A stretch of DNA of 64,000 nt from Pseudacidovorax sp. (GCF_017991995.1 NZ_JAGOPN010000016.1:106315-170314), one strand, 5' to 3'. Shown: positions 8,899 to 18,561, counted from the stretch's first letter. Numbers and translations: made by a program. The notes: generated from the sequence alone by a model not told the origin.

Positions 8899-9978
8899 AT
8901 GAAGCCTGCTTCCTCGTCGTCTTCCTCCTCCGCTTCCCGCGCGCCGCGCCGCAAGGCGGGCACGCACACCATCCATGACGTGGCCGCCCTGGCCGGCGTC
9001 TCCGCGATCACGGTGTCGCGCTACTTCAATGCACCCGAGAAGGTGTCGGCCGCCGCACGCGAGCGGCTCAAGGAGATCGTGGACCGCCTGGGCTACGTGC
9101 CCAGCCAGATGGCCGGCGGCCTGGCCTCGGGCCGCGGCCGCGTGGTGTGCGCCGTGATGCAGAACATCGCCAGCAGCACCTTCGCGGACCTCGTCAACGG
9201 CATGACGGACGAGCTCAAGGCCTCGGGCCTGCAGTTGCTGCTGGCCAATGCGCAGTACTCGCGCGAGCTGGAGGAGTCGGCCATCCGCACCTTCGCGGGC
9301 TGGCATCCCAGCGCGCTGATCCTTACGCGCGACGACCACACGCCGGCGGCCGAAGCCATGCTGCAGGCGCTCCACATCCCGGTGGTGGAGGCCTGGGGGC
9401 TGGTGGAGGGCCGGCCCTTCCACCAGGTCGGCTTTCCGCATCCCGAGGCGGGCGTGCAACTGGCCGAGCACTTCCTGGCGCAGGGCGCGACGCGCATCCG
9501 CTTCGTGCTGCCGCGGGCCAGCCAGGACTTCCGCGCCGAACAGCGGGCCGCCGGCTACCGCCAGGCCATGCAGGCCGCCGGCCTGCCGCCCGATGTGGCC
9601 GTGGCCGAGGTCGACGACGACTACGAGGCGGGCGCGCGCGTGATGGCCGCCCATGCCGCGCAGGCGCCGGGTGCCCGGCCTCAGGCGCTGGTCTTCGCCA
9701 ACGACAACATGGCGGCCGGCGCCATCCTGGAGGCGTCTTCGCTGGGCCTCGCGCTGCCGCGCGATGCCGCCATTGCCGGCTTCGGCGACGCACCGATCTC
9801 GGTGCGGCTGCGGCCGGCGCTGACCACGCTGCGCCCCGCCCGCTACGAGATCGGCCAGCAGGCCGCCCGGCGCGTGCTGGGCCTGCTGGCGGGTGCACGC
9901 GACGAGGCGGCGGTGGCCACCCGCACGCTCGTGCCCTGTACGCTCGTCGTACGCGACAGCAGCCGCGTCGGGCGCTGA
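8899..9978 (+). CDS. LacI-family transcriptional regulator (gluconate-repressor-like)
   Basis: A 359-residue LacI/GalR regulator. After a serine-rich, basic N-terminal extension of about 25 residues, the helix-turn-helix reads THTIHDVAALAGVSAITVSR, followed by the hinge (MAGGLASGR) and a sugar-binding-protein-like effector domain (AGFGDAPISVRLRPALTTL near the end). It is divergent from the Bug/dehydratase/aldolase/TauE operon, with an operator-like palindrome between them, so a sugar-acid effector is likely. ATG 8899 is preferred; a GTG at 8890 in the same frame would add three residues. Neither has a strong RBS. Confidence 0.93.
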   Translation: MKPASSSSSSSASRAPRRKAGTHTIHDVAALAGVSAITVSRYFNAPEKVSAAARERLKEIVDRLGYVPSQMAGGLASGRGRVVCAVMQNIASSTFADLVNGMTDELKASGLQLLLANAQYSRELEESAIRTFAGWHPSALILTRDDHTPAAEAMLQALHIPVVEAWGLVEGRPFHQVGFPHPEAGVQLAEHFLAQGATRIRFVLPRASQDFRAEQRAAGYRQAMQAAGLPPDVAVAEVDDDYEAGARVMAAHAAQAPGARPQALVFANDNMAAGAILEASSLGLALPRDAAIAGFGDAPISVRLRPALTTLRPARYEIGQQAARRVLGLLAGARDEAAVATRTLVPCTLVVRDSSRVGR

Positions 9979-10022
9979 GGCGCGGGCCCGGGCTGCGCTT
10001 CACGGATCGTGCAAGCGCAACC

Positions 10023-12629
10023 CTAGCTGCCGACCGATGCGGGTTCGCGGGCGCCGTCGGGCGGCTGCGTCAGCGCAGCCACGGGCACCGGCTCGCTGTA
10101 GAGATAGCCCTGCAGCTCGTCCACGCCCAGCTGGCGCAGCATGGCCGCCTGCGCCTCGGTCTCCACGCCCTCGGCCACCACGCGCTTGTCCAGGGCTGTG
10201 GCCAGGGCCACGATGGCGGAGGCGATGGCATAGGCCGTGGGTTGGCGGCCGAAGGCCTGCACGAAGCTCTTGTCGATCTTGAGCGTGTCCAGCGGCAGGG
10301 TGCTCAGGTAGCTCATCGCCGAGTAGCCGACGCCGAAGTCGTCCAGCGCGATGTCGAAGCCCATGGCGCGCAGCCGTCCCAGCTTGTGCACGCAGCCCTC
10401 GATGTCGCGGAAGAAGGCGCCTTCGGTGATCTCCAGCTCGATGGCGCCGCGCGCCTGCGGAAACTCTGCGGCCAGGGCCTCCACCTGCGGCAGGAAGTCG
10501 CGGTGCGCCAGCTGCAGCGGCGAGAGGTTGACCGACAGCCGCGTGAGCGGCGGATTGGCCTGCATGCGCCAGTGGCTGACCTGCTGCATCGCCTCGCGCA
10601 GCACCCACAAGCCGATCTCGCCGATCAGGCCGGCCTCTTCGGCGATGGGAATGAAGCGGTCGGGCGGGATGCGGCCCTTGATCGGGTGCTGCCAGCGCAG
10701 CAGCACCTCGGCCGAGGCGACCGCGCCGTCGCTGGCACGCACGCGCGGCTGGAAGAGCAGGAAGAACTGTTCCGCCGCCAGCGCACCGGCCAGGCTGCGG
10801 CGCAGTTCCAGCCGCTCGGCCGTGGACGCGTTCAGCGTGCTCGTGTAGTCGACCACGCGGTTGCGCCCGCCCGTCTTGGCGGCGTACATGGCGGCGTCGG
10901 CGTTCTTCAGCAGCGTCTCGTGGTCGCGCCCATGGTCGGGAAAGGCCGCCACGCCGATGCTGGCGCCGATCTGCACGTCGAGCGCATCGATGCGGAAGGG
11001 CTGCTGCAGGGCCGCCAGCACGCCGTGCAGCAGCGCGTGCAGGGCCTCCGGCGGCTCGTTGCACAGCAGCAGCACGAACTCGTCCCCGCCCATGCGGGCA
11101 AGGCGCGCGTCGGCCTTGGCCAGGCTCGTGCGCAGCCGGTAGGCCACCTGCTGCAGCAGCCGGTCGCCCACGCTGTGGCCATAGGCGTCGTTCACGTCCT
11201 TGAAGCCGTCCAGGTCGATGAAGGCCAGGGCCAGGCTTTGGTTGCGGCGCGCGGCGCGCTCCATGGCCTGGTCCACGGCGTCGACCAGGCCCAGGCGGTT
11301 GAGCAGGCCGGTGAGGCTGTCGACCACGGCCCGTGCCACCAGCTGGCGCTCGCGCTCGTCGGCCTGCACCGCCACGGCGAGCCGGGCGCACAGGGCGTCG
11401 AGCTCGTGGCGGGTGCGCGCGGGCCACGGGGCGCCGTGGGCGCTCGTCACCTGCAGGGTGAAGGTGCTGTCCGGCCGCTGGGCCACGGGCAGCACCTCGG
11501 CATGCCACGGCGCGACGGGCGACGACGCCTGCGACGACGGTGCGTGGCGCAGGCGCCGGTGGTCGGCGTCGAGCACCAGCGCCTCCGGCGGCGCCCCGTC
11601 CTTGGGATGGATGCGCAGCATGAACTGCAGCTGCGGCGCCGACTGTGCCAGGTGCTGCAATGCCAGCGCCGCGATGTCGTGCAGCGGCTGGCGCGCGAGG
11701 ATGGCGGTGTCCATTTGCGCGAGCACCTGCGAGAAGGCCAGGTCGGCGCCAATCTCGCCCACCATGCCGTTGAAGGAGTCCGCCAGCTCGCGGAACTCGT
11801 CGGTCATGGCCGAGGCATCGACGCGCTGGCCGAAATCGCCGGTCCGCACGGCCCGCGTGGCCTCGATCAGCGTCTCCAGCGGGAGCGTGATGCGCCGGGC
11901 GTAGAAGGAACTGGCGATCAGCGCCAGCAGGAAGGCCAGGCCCGTGGCCTGGGCCAGGGCCGCGCCGGTCCCGAGCGGCAGAAAGCGATAGGCATTGCGC
12001 TGCGGCGCGGCGCTGATCAGCCAACTGGCGCCCTCGAACACGGGCGCGAGGTGCAGCGGGCGGGTGTGGGCCAGTGCCAGCATGTCGCCCTGGAGCGGCG
12101 TGAGGCAGTGCGGACCGGGCGCCTGCTCGCTCTGGAGGCAGATCGTGTGGCTGCTGCTGGCCAGGTTCTCCAGCAGGTATTCCGGCCGCATGCGGCCTTC
12201 GACCACGCCGCCATCGGGTGCCGCCACGCGCATCACGGGGCGCATGCCGATGCCGCCCGGCAGGGGCTGCAGCAGCACTTCGCTGCGTTCATGGGCGGGC
12301 GCCTCGCGCAGGGACGTGATGCCCTCGAACACCTTCGCGGCCTGCAGCTCCAGCGCCTCGTTGGGCGCGCCCGAGGCCTGGGCCTGCGCCCGGGCCCGCA
12401 GCAGCAGCTCGGCCGCGCGAAGGCGGTCGAACAGGTTCAGGCTCGCCGCCTTCGTCGTCTCGGCCATCAGCCGCTGCGTGGCACGGCGCTGCAGTGCGTC
12501 GGTCAGCTCGTAGGAGATGAGCGACACCGCCAGCAGCGGCAGCGCGACGATGACGAAGGCGCCCAGGAAGATGCGCCAGCCCCAGCGGCTGCGGAAGACG
12601 ACGGCAAAGCGCTGCCAGTTCGCGGGCAT
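10023..12629 (-). CDS. Membrane-anchored GGDEF-EAL cyclic-di-GMP enzyme with HAMP domain
   Basis: An 868-residue protein: first transmembrane helix about residues 18-42, a periplasmic sensor of about 170 residues, a second helix near 215-235, HAMP, a GGDEF domain and a C-terminal EAL domain. GGDEF is intact (MGGDEF, about residue 513), but the usual RxxD inhibition site is not recognisable. The EAL signature reads EVL (SAEVLLRW), with the other catalytic positions kept: SVNLSP, LEITEG, LDDFGVGY, LKIDKSF and AEGVET. It may therefore make or hydrolyse c-di-GMP in response to a periplasmic signal. It starts 5 bases after the pseudopilin gene, so the two form an operon. Confidence 0.93.
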   Translation of the reverse strand: MPANWQRFAVVFRSRWGWRIFLGAFVIVALPLLAVSLISYELTDALQRRATQRLMAETTKAASLNLFDRLRAAELLLRARAQAQASGAPNEALELQAAKVFEGITSLREAPAHERSEVLLQPLPGGIGMRPVMRVAAPDGGVVEGRMRPEYLLENLASSSHTICLQSEQAPGPHCLTPLQGDMLALAHTRPLHLAPVFEGASWLISAAPQRNAYRFLPLGTGAALAQATGLAFLLALIASSFYARRITLPLETLIEATRAVRTGDFGQRVDASAMTDEFRELADSFNGMVGEIGADLAFSQVLAQMDTAILARQPLHDIAALALQHLAQSAPQLQFMLRIHPKDGAPPEALVLDADHRRLRHAPSSQASSPVAPWHAEVLPVAQRPDSTFTLQVTSAHGAPWPARTRHELDALCARLAVAVQADERERQLVARAVVDSLTGLLNRLGLVDAVDQAMERAARRNQSLALAFIDLDGFKDVNDAYGHSVGDRLLQQVAYRLRTSLAKADARLARMGGDEFVLLLCNEPPEALHALLHGVLAALQQPFRIDALDVQIGASIGVAAFPDHGRDHETLLKNADAAMYAAKTGGRNRVVDYTSTLNASTAERLELRRSLAGALAAEQFFLLFQPRVRASDGAVASAEVLLRWQHPIKGRIPPDRFIPIAEEAGLIGEIGLWVLREAMQQVSHWRMQANPPLTRLSVNLSPLQLAHRDFLPQVEALAAEFPQARGAIELEITEGAFFRDIEGCVHKLGRLRAMGFDIALDDFGVGYSAMSYLSTLPLDTLKIDKSFVQAFGRQPTAYAIASAIVALATALDKRVVAEGVETEAQAAMLRQLGVDELQGYLYSEPVPVAALTQPPDGAREPASVGS

Positions 12630-12634
12630 CGTCG

Positions 12635-13123
12635 TCAGTAGTCGGAGGCCTTGCCGATGAAGGCGCCGTCGTTCGCCCGGATGATGTCGTCCTGGCTGGC
12701 CTGGGCCGTCAATGGCGGCACGCTGCGCCCGTCCGGCCCCATGCTGTAGAGGTCGAAGTCGCTGTTGAGCGGATGCAGCGCGCGGTCCTTGCGCTTCTGG
12801 CCCACCGTGGCACCGGCCATCGACAGGTACTGGTAGGGGTTGCCCCAGGGGTCGGGCTGGGTCCAGCCGATCTGTGCCAGTGAATCCGGAAAGCCCTTGT
12901 TGTCCAGGCCGTACATGCTCAGCTTGGCGGCGATCACGCCGATGTCGCGCACCGCGTCGGCCACTTTCATGCGGTCGCGGTAGTCGGCATAGCGCGGCAG
13001 GGCGATGCCCAGCAGCACGCCGATCAGGCCGATGACCATCATCAGTTCGAGCAGGGTGAACCCGAACAACCACCGTCGACGGGTGGTGGCGGCACGCAGC
13101 CGTTCTCTCATTCGCGCAGGCAT
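12635..13123 (-). CDS. GspG-like pseudopilin / type IV pilin-like protein
   Basis: A 162-residue protein with a class III signal: basic leader of 21 residues, then G-FTLLELMMVIGLIGVLLG with Glu at +5. The rest resembles T2SS GspG: QPDPWGNPYQYL is the GspG-like glycine/tyrosine turn, and a conserved-looking YSMGPDG follows. It is not beside any secretion genes; its partner is the membrane GGDEF-EAL gene immediately downstream. The ATG at 13123 is used; a second ATG at 13111 would shorten the leader by four residues. Processing would need a prepilin peptidase encoded elsewhere. Confidence 0.88.
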   Translation of the reverse strand: MPARMRERLRAATTRRRWLFGFTLLELMMVIGLIGVLLGIALPRYADYRDRMKVADAVRDIGVIAAKLSMYGLDNKGFPDSLAQIGWTQPDPWGNPYQYLSMAGATVGQKRKDRALHPLNSDFDLYSMGPDGRSVPPLTAQASQDDIIRANDGAFIGKASDY

Positions 13124-13273
13124 CCAGAAGTCAGTGGGAATACCAACAGCATCCTATGAATGTAAAAAAATGAAAGCAGGACAGATGCTATTTCTGACAC
13201 GGCGCAGTGTCGGTGTCCGCAGCGGACCGGGCCTGTGCTGCAATGCCAGCGGTTGCAAACTCGACACGATTTC

Positions 13274-14602
13274 ATGCCGCGGCGCCCGAAGACCACCCGA
13301 CCCGAGCCCGCCGACGCCGCAGCGCAGCTGCTGCTGTCCCATGGCGCTTCGGCCCTGTGCGTCTATGACGCGCAGGAGCGCATCACGCGCTGGAATGCGC
13401 GCTACCCCGAGTTCTTCCCCGAGGTGGCGCCGCTGCTGAAGGTCGGCCTGCATTTCACGGACACGGTGCGTCCCTTTCTGCGGCTGCAGCATCCCGATGC
13501 GGGCGCGCAGGAGATCGAGGAGGGCGTCGCGGCGGCGCTGCGCCGCCACCGTGCGCTGGAGGGCCCGGTGCGCTACCAACGCGCGGACGGCGGCCGCTGG
13601 CTGGAACTGCGCATGTTTCCGCAGCCGGATGGCGGCCGCATCAAGATCTGGAACGACGTCACCGCCGAGCAGCAGGCCGCCGCCGATGCCGGTGACCGCG
13701 GCATGCTGGAACTGCTCACCGTGGCCCATGTGGGGCTCATCGTCCATGACGCGCAGGGGCGGCTGCTCTACAGCAACGCGCGCTACTTCTCCGAGATGTT
13801 CCTGCACGTGCTGACCGCGCTGCCGGACGTGCGCACCCGCGGCACCCATGCCGCGTTCTGGCGGCAGTTTGCCGAGATCTTCGGGGGCGACCCGGCCTAC
13901 GAGGCCCTCTGCGGCCTGCCGGGGGGCGGCCGGCTGCCCCGGCCGGTGACGCTGCAGGCCCGCACCGGGCACTGGTTCCGCATCGCCGAGGAGGACTGGC
14001 GCGGCGGCGTCGCCTCGGTCTGGACCGACGTGACCGACCTCATGCAGCGCGGCCAGGCGCTGCAGGCGGCCTACGGCGAGGTGATGGCGCTCAATGCCCA
14101 ACTGCGCGACCGGGCCGAGACCGACAGCCTGACCGGCCTGCCCAACCGGCGGCACTTCGAGGCGGCCCTGTCGCGCGCGCAGCGGGCCGTCGACGAGGGC
14201 GCGCGGCATGCGGTGGCCGTGGTGGACATCGACCGCTTCAAGTCGATCAACGACCGCTTCGGCCACGATGTGGGCGACCGCGTGCTCACCGAGGTGGGAC
14301 GCTGCATGCGCACGGCGCTGCGCCCCGGCGACGTGCTGGCCCGCCTGGGCGGCGAGGAATTCGCCATCGTGCTGCAGGATGCCGGCCTGGACGAGGCGGC
14401 GTCCCGCGCCCGGACCTTGTGCGCCGAGGTGGAGCGTCTGTCCCTGCCGGGAACGGCCGACCAGGCGATCCGCACCAGCGTCTCGGTCGGCGTGGCCGCG
14501 CTGCGCGCCCAGGGCGACCCGGCCGAGACGATGCGTGAAGCGGACCTGGCCATGTTCGAGGCGAAGAAGGCCGGGCGGAACCGGGTGGGCGTGGCGGGAT
14601 GA
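13274..14602 (+). CDS. Diguanylate cyclase with two PAS-like sensor domains
   Basis: A soluble protein of about 442 residues. Two PAS-fold repeats are visible (ALCVYDAQERITRWNARYPE and LIVHDAQGRLLYSNARYFSE), followed by a GGDEF domain beginning at DSLTGLPNRRHFE. The active-site loop is GGEEF and is preceded by an intact RxxD inhibition site (RPGD) five residues before it, so it should be an active, product-inhibited cyclase. It is divergent from the pseudopilin/GGDEF-EAL operon. ATG 13274 is chosen over a GTG at 13235; neither has a clear ribosome-binding site. The signal sensed by the PAS domains is unknown. Confidence 0.92.
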   Translation: MPRRPKTTRPEPADAAAQLLLSHGASALCVYDAQERITRWNARYPEFFPEVAPLLKVGLHFTDTVRPFLRLQHPDAGAQEIEEGVAAALRRHRALEGPVRYQRADGGRWLELRMFPQPDGGRIKIWNDVTAEQQAAADAGDRGMLELLTVAHVGLIVHDAQGRLLYSNARYFSEMFLHVLTALPDVRTRGTHAAFWRQFAEIFGGDPAYEALCGLPGGGRLPRPVTLQARTGHWFRIAEEDWRGGVASVWTDVTDLMQRGQALQAAYGEVMALNAQLRDRAETDSLTGLPNRRHFEAALSRAQRAVDEGARHAVAVVDIDRFKSINDRFGHDVGDRVLTEVGRCMRTALRPGDVLARLGGEEFAIVLQDAGLDEAASRARTLCAEVERLSLPGTADQAIRTSVSVGVAALRAQGDPAETMREADLAMFEAKKAGRNRVGVAG

Positions 14603-14796
14603 GGGCTGGACGGGCGGCGCCCGTGGGGCGCTGCCGGGTGCAGACGGGGCTGTCGGTACTGCTTTGAATGATTCAATGTGTATTATGTCTAATTTAAGAC
14701 TCGCATCGAATCGCGGCCGCCCTGCCGCCGCGCAGCCCGCCGGCAGCCTGTGCCCCTCGGCAAGGACAACGCCGTGGACCTCGCGAGCCCATGGGC

Positions 14797-14824
14797 GCCG
14801 AACGCCGAACGCCGAACGCCGAAG
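14797..14824. repeat. Four-copy heptamer tandem repeat
   Basis: Three GCCGAAC units and one GCCGAAG follow each other without spacers in the 242-base gap between the diguanylate cyclase and the AhpD-like gene. The rest of that gap holds a short AT-rich stretch (about 14665-14700) and nothing I recognise as a gene. The repeat is too short for a CRISPR and looks like simple slippage. Confidence 0.75.
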
Positions 14825-14844
14825 CGCCGCGGCGGTCCGGCGGT

Positions 14845-15294
14845 TCACGCCTTCGCCCGCGGCTTCATGCGGAAACTCACGCCCATGCGGTTGATGGCGT
14901 TCATGGTGGCGATCATGAGCGTCAGGTCGACGAGATCCTTCTCGCCGAATACGGCCAGCGCGGCCGCATAGGCGTCGTCGCTGGCGTGCGTCTCGCTCAC
15001 CAGCGTGACCTCCTCGGACCACGCCAGCGCGGCACGCTCCTGCTCGGAGAACAGATAGCGCGCCTCGTGCCATACCGGAACGAGCACGAGCTTCTCGACC
15101 GACATGCCTTCGGCGAGCAGGTCCCGCGTATGGATGTCGATGCAGTGCGCGCAGCCGTTGATCTGCGACACGCGCAGGAAGACCAGGTGTGTCAGCAGGC
15201 TCGGAAGGCCGGTGCCCTTGCTGACGAAGTGGTGCAGCGCCCCGACAGCCTTGGCGCCCTCGGGAGATGCTTGGAACCAGACAGCGCGATCCAT
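14845..15294 (-). CDS. Carboxymuconolactone decarboxylase/AhpD-family protein
   Basis: A 149-residue all-helical protein of the AhpD-like group. The family signature with the redox CxxC pair and downstream His is present as INGCAHCIDIHTRDL, about residues 45-60, preceded by LVFLRVSQ. Members act as alkylhydroperoxidase partners or simple peroxidase-like enzymes. It is a monocistronic minus-strand gene; the 133 bases upstream separate it from the reductase-like gene on the same strand. No specific role can be given. Confidence 0.9.
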   Translation of the reverse strand: MDRAVWFQASPEGAKAVGALHHFVSKGTGLPSLLTHLVFLRVSQINGCAHCIDIHTRDLLAEGMSVEKLVLVPVWHEARYLFSEQERAALAWSEEVTLVSETHASDDAYAAALAVFGEKDLVDLTLMIATMNAINRMGVSFRMKPRAKA

Positions 15295-15427
15295 GAAACG
15301 GTTTCCTTCGATCTGGGGGTGGACGGAGGCCGGAATCGACCTCCCATCCCCTCAGACGTTCGACGCGAAGGCGCTGTGACAGGCGCCTGACCCGTTCCGA
15401 CGCTTCGACCTGCGGGCGCAGATCGCA

Positions 15428-15988
15428 TCAACGCCCGGCCTGCTGCACCTCGTACCGCAACTCCGCCATGCCCGGGCCCATCCGGTCAACGGAAAGCAGG
15501 CGCAGGCCTGACCCGACCACGCGGCGAGGAAACAGCGGCTTTCCCTTGCCAAGGGTGGCAGACCCGATCTGGACGATGAGTTCATCCAGCAAACCCGCGT
15601 CGTGGAACTGGCCCGCCAGGTCGCCGCCCCCCACGATCCAGATGTTCAGGTCGCCCGCGGCGGCCTGCATCTCCTGGTGCACGGCTCGCACGTCGCCGTT
15701 GACGAACCGGATGTCCGCACCGTCGATGGCCGGGAGCGTGCGGCTCGTGAACACCCAGGCCGGCTGGGCATAGGGCCACGGCGAACCCATTTCGGCGGCC
15801 ACCTTCTCGGCGTTGCGAACCATCCATTCGTAGGTGGAAGAGCCCATGGCCAGGGCGCCGACGTTGGCGATGAATGCGGGATAGCTGGACTCGTTCACGC
15901 TCCCCAGGGCGAAAAGCCAGTCGAGCGAGTCGTCCTCGGTGGCGAGAAAGCCATCCAGGCTTGTGGCGGTGTAGTACTGGGTCTTCAT
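15428..15988 (-). CDS. Dihydrofolate reductase/RibD C-terminal-like protein
   Basis: A 186-residue protein of the RibD C-terminal/DHFR-like family. The N terminus TQYYTATSLDGFLA and the block NIWIVGGGDLAGQF are characteristic of it. These proteins bind NADPH, but most have no known substrate. The ATG at 15988 is chosen by homology to the conserved start; a longer open frame upstream has no support. It is probably single-gene, followed by a 140-base gap before the convergent-side biotin carboxylase gene end, in which I see nothing. Confidence 0.9.
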   Translation of the reverse strand: MKTQYYTATSLDGFLATEDDSLDWLFALGSVNESSYPAFIANVGALAMGSSTYEWMVRNAEKVAAEMGSPWPYAQPAWVFTSRTLPAIDGADIRFVNGDVRAVHQEMQAAAGDLNIWIVGGGDLAGQFHDAGLLDELIVQIGSATLGKGKPLFPRRVVGSGLRLLSVDRMGPGMAELRYEVQQAGR

Positions 15989-16128
15989 TGTTCTTTGCTG
16001 CAGGGTTTGAGTGGCAGCGGCCGGCCGTTCCTGCCCGGCCGTGGGCGCGCCCAAGCATAGTCATCGGCGCGCCGGCCGTGGCCCCTGTGCCCTGCGGCGC
16101 CGCCCTTGCCCGCTGCCGGCGCGACTCC

Positions 16129-17541
16129 TCAGCCTTGCCCCACCGCCCGCTTCTGCCGCTGCGGCACCAACACCTCCTCCACCCACCGCGTGCACACCCC
16201 GCGCGCCACGAAGTCCGGATGCGTCAGCAGCTCCCGGTGAAAGGCCGCCGTGGTCGCCACGCCCTCGACCACCAGTTCCGCCAGCGCCTGCCGCATGCGC
16301 GCGATGGCCTCGCCGCGGGTCGGGGCGTGCACCACCAGCTTGGCCAGCAGCGAGTCGTAGTACGGCGTGACGACCAGCCCGTCATGCGCATGGCTGTCGC
16401 AGCGCACGCCCTCCCCCGTCGGCGCAACGAAGCGCGTCACCGTGCCCGGGCGCGGCAGGAAGTTCTTGGCCGGATCCTCGGCGTTGATGCGGCATTCGAC
16501 GGCGTGGCCGCACAGGCGCACGTCCTCCTGCGTGAACGACAGCGGCAGACCCGCGGCCACGCGCAGCTGCTCGGCCACCAGGTCCAGGCCGCTGACCATC
16601 TCGGTGACCGGATGCTCGACCTGGATGCGCGTGTTCATCTCCAGGAAGTAGAAAGCGCCGCTCGCCTCGTCCAGTACGAACTCGACGGTGCCGGCGCCGT
16701 GGTAGCGCACGGCGCGCGCCAGCGCGAGCGCCGCCTGGGCCATGGCCTCGCGCGTGGCCGCATCGAGGCAGGGCGACGGGCTTTCCTCGATCAGCTTCTG
16801 GTGCCGGCGCTGGGTGGAGCAGTCGCGTTCTCCCAGGTGCACGAGCGCCCCATGGTGGTCGCCCATCAGCTGGATCTCCACATGGCGGGCGCGCTCGATC
16901 AGCTTTTCGACATAGAGCGTGGCATCGCCGAAGGCCGCGCCCGCCTCGGCGCTTGCGCTGGCAAAGGCCGAGGCCAGCTGCGCAGGCTCGCGCACGATGC
17001 GCATGCCCCGGCCCCCGCCGCCGGCGCTGGCCTTGAGCAGCACCGGATAGCCGATGCGCGCCGCTTCCACCTCGGCCGCCGCCAGATCGGGCAGCGCGCC
17101 CGAGCCCGGCACGCGGGGCACGCCGGCGGCCAGGGCCATGCGGGTGGCGGCGATCTTGTCCCCCATCGCCTCGATGGCTTCGGGCGAGGGGCCCACGAAC
17201 ACCAGGCCGGCGTGCGCACAGGCGCGGGCAAAGCCGGCCCGCTCGGACAGGAAGCCGTAGCCGGGGTGCACGGCCTGGCAGCCGCTTTCGAGCGCGGCGT
17301 CCACCAGGCGCTGGATGTTGAGGTAGCTCTGGGCCGCGGGCGCGGGCCCGATGCGAACCTCGGCGCCGGCCAGGCGCGACGCCATCCCGCCCGCGTCGGC
17401 GTCCGACACGGCCACGACCGCCTCCAGGCCCAGCGCGTGGCAGGCGCGCACGATGCGCACTGCGATCTCGCCGCGGTTGGCGACCAGCACCCGGCGCAGC
17501 GCGCCGAGCGCGCCGCCCATGTCTGCGGCGGGGCCGCTCAT
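16129..17541 (-). CDS. Biotin carboxylase subunit of an acyl-CoA carboxylase
   Basis: A 470-residue ATP-grasp biotin carboxylase. The N domain starts RRVLVANRGEIAVRI; the ATP loop is ASAGGGGRGMRI; the bicarbonate/biotin catalytic blocks HVEIQLMGD, GERDCSTQRRHQK and MNTRIQVEHPVTEM are intact. The length matches stand-alone AccC-type subunits, so it lacks its own biotin carrier domain; the free 71-residue carrier at 21513 is the obvious partner. ATG 17541 overlaps the stop of the preceding Bug gene by 4 bases (ATGA). With the carboxyltransferase at 18562 it should carboxylate an acyl-CoA; the substrate is not evident. Confidence 0.94.
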   Translation of the reverse strand: MSGPAADMGGALGALRRVLVANRGEIAVRIVRACHALGLEAVVAVSDADAGGMASRLAGAEVRIGPAPAAQSYLNIQRLVDAALESGCQAVHPGYGFLSERAGFARACAHAGLVFVGPSPEAIEAMGDKIAATRMALAAGVPRVPGSGALPDLAAAEVEAARIGYPVLLKASAGGGGRGMRIVREPAQLASAFASASAEAGAAFGDATLYVEKLIERARHVEIQLMGDHHGALVHLGERDCSTQRRHQKLIEESPSPCLDAATREAMAQAALALARAVRYHGAGTVEFVLDEASGAFYFLEMNTRIQVEHPVTEMVSGLDLVAEQLRVAAGLPLSFTQEDVRLCGHAVECRINAEDPAKNFLPRPGTVTRFVAPTGEGVRCDSHAHDGLVVTPYYDSLLAKLVVHAPTRGEAIARMRQALAELVVEGVATTAAFHRELLTHPDFVARGVCTRWVEEVLVPQRQKRAVGQG

Positions 17542-18527
17542 GGCTGCTTCTTCAACAAGTGCAGCTCGCCCAGCAGCGCACGTGCGCCCTCGGCCTCGCT
17601 GTCCAGGTACTTGACGGTCTCGGCGGCGCCCATGAAGCGCGGGCGCCAGTAGTTGCGCGCAAGGAAGGCATTCCACTCCGGCGTGGCGGAGATGCGGCGC
17701 AGCACGCCTTCCCAGAAGGCGATCTGCGCTGGCGTCATGCCCTTGGGCCCCTGCAGGCCCTGCGACGAGGCATAGACCGCGTCCACGCCCTGCTCGCGCC
17801 AGGTGGGCACGCCGGCCAGGTCGCCGCCGAGCCGCTCGGCCGAAGCCACCGCGAGCACCCGGATCTTGCCGGCCTTGAGCTGCGGCACCACGTTGATGGC
17901 CGAGGCCGACACCACGTCCAGGTGACCGCCCAGCAGGTTGGTCATGGACTCGGCCGAGGACTTGTACGGCACCACCGTCAGCCTGGCGATGTCCACGCCG
18001 GCCACCTGCAGCGGCTTGGCGATGGCCGCGTGGATGTGGTTGCCGATGGAGGTGGCCACGCCGATGGACAGCGCCGCCGGGTTCTTGCGCAGCGTCTCGA
18101 CCAGATCGCGACCGCTCCTGATGGGCGAGTCGGCGCGCACGGCGACGGTGATGGTTTCGTCGAACAGGATGGCCAACGGCGTGAAGTCCTCGTAGCCCAG
18201 CGACACCTCGCCCACCAGCTTGTTGTTGATCGAGGAGTGCGTCAGCGTGGCCAGCAGGTGGCCATCGCCCGGCTTCGCGGCCAGCGCACCCATGGCCACC
18301 ATGCCGGCGCCGCCCGGCTTGTTGACCACCAGCATGGGCACGGGCAGCAGCTTGTCGCGGTCGATCAGGGACTTGATCTCGCGCGCTGCGGTGTCCAGCG
18401 CCGCGCCGGCGCCGGCAGGCACGATGTATTCGACGGTGCGCTCGGGCTTCCAGTCCTGTGCCGTGGCCAGCAGGGGCAGCGTGAGCAGCAGGCCGGCGAC
18501 GCTGCGCCGGAGGCGGGAAAGGGCCAT
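17538..18527 (-). CDS. Bug/TctC-family periplasmic solute receptor (divergent member)
   Basis: A 329-residue receptor with a signal peptide cleaved near ATAQ. It is a divergent Bug protein: the first block reads VEYIVPAGAGAALDTAAREI instead of the usual VPFxPGG, but LVVNKPGGAGMVAMG and the overall length fit the family. It is sandwiched between the carboxyltransferase and biotin carboxylase genes and overlaps the latter, so its ligand is probably the acid activated and carboxylated by this operon. Ribosome-binding site AAGGAGAC. Confidence 0.88.
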   Translation of the reverse strand: MALSRLRRSVAGLLLTLPLLATAQDWKPERTVEYIVPAGAGAALDTAAREIKSLIDRDKLLPVPMLVVNKPGGAGMVAMGALAAKPGDGHLLATLTHSSINNKLVGEVSLGYEDFTPLAILFDETITVAVRADSPIRSGRDLVETLRKNPAALSIGVATSIGNHIHAAIAKPLQVAGVDIARLTVVPYKSSAESMTNLLGGHLDVVSASAINVVPQLKAGKIRVLAVASAERLGGDLAGVPTWREQGVDAVYASSQGLQGPKGMTPAQIAFWEGVLRRISATPEWNAFLARNYWRPRFMGAAETVKYLDSEAEGARALLGELHLLKKQP

Positions 18528-18561
18528 GGGTTGTCTCCTTGCTTGTTCTCGGGATGGCGCG

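Noticed and set aside
14797..14824. Tandem heptamers as a CRISPR remnant
   Set aside because: Units are 7 bases with no spacers and no cas genes are present.
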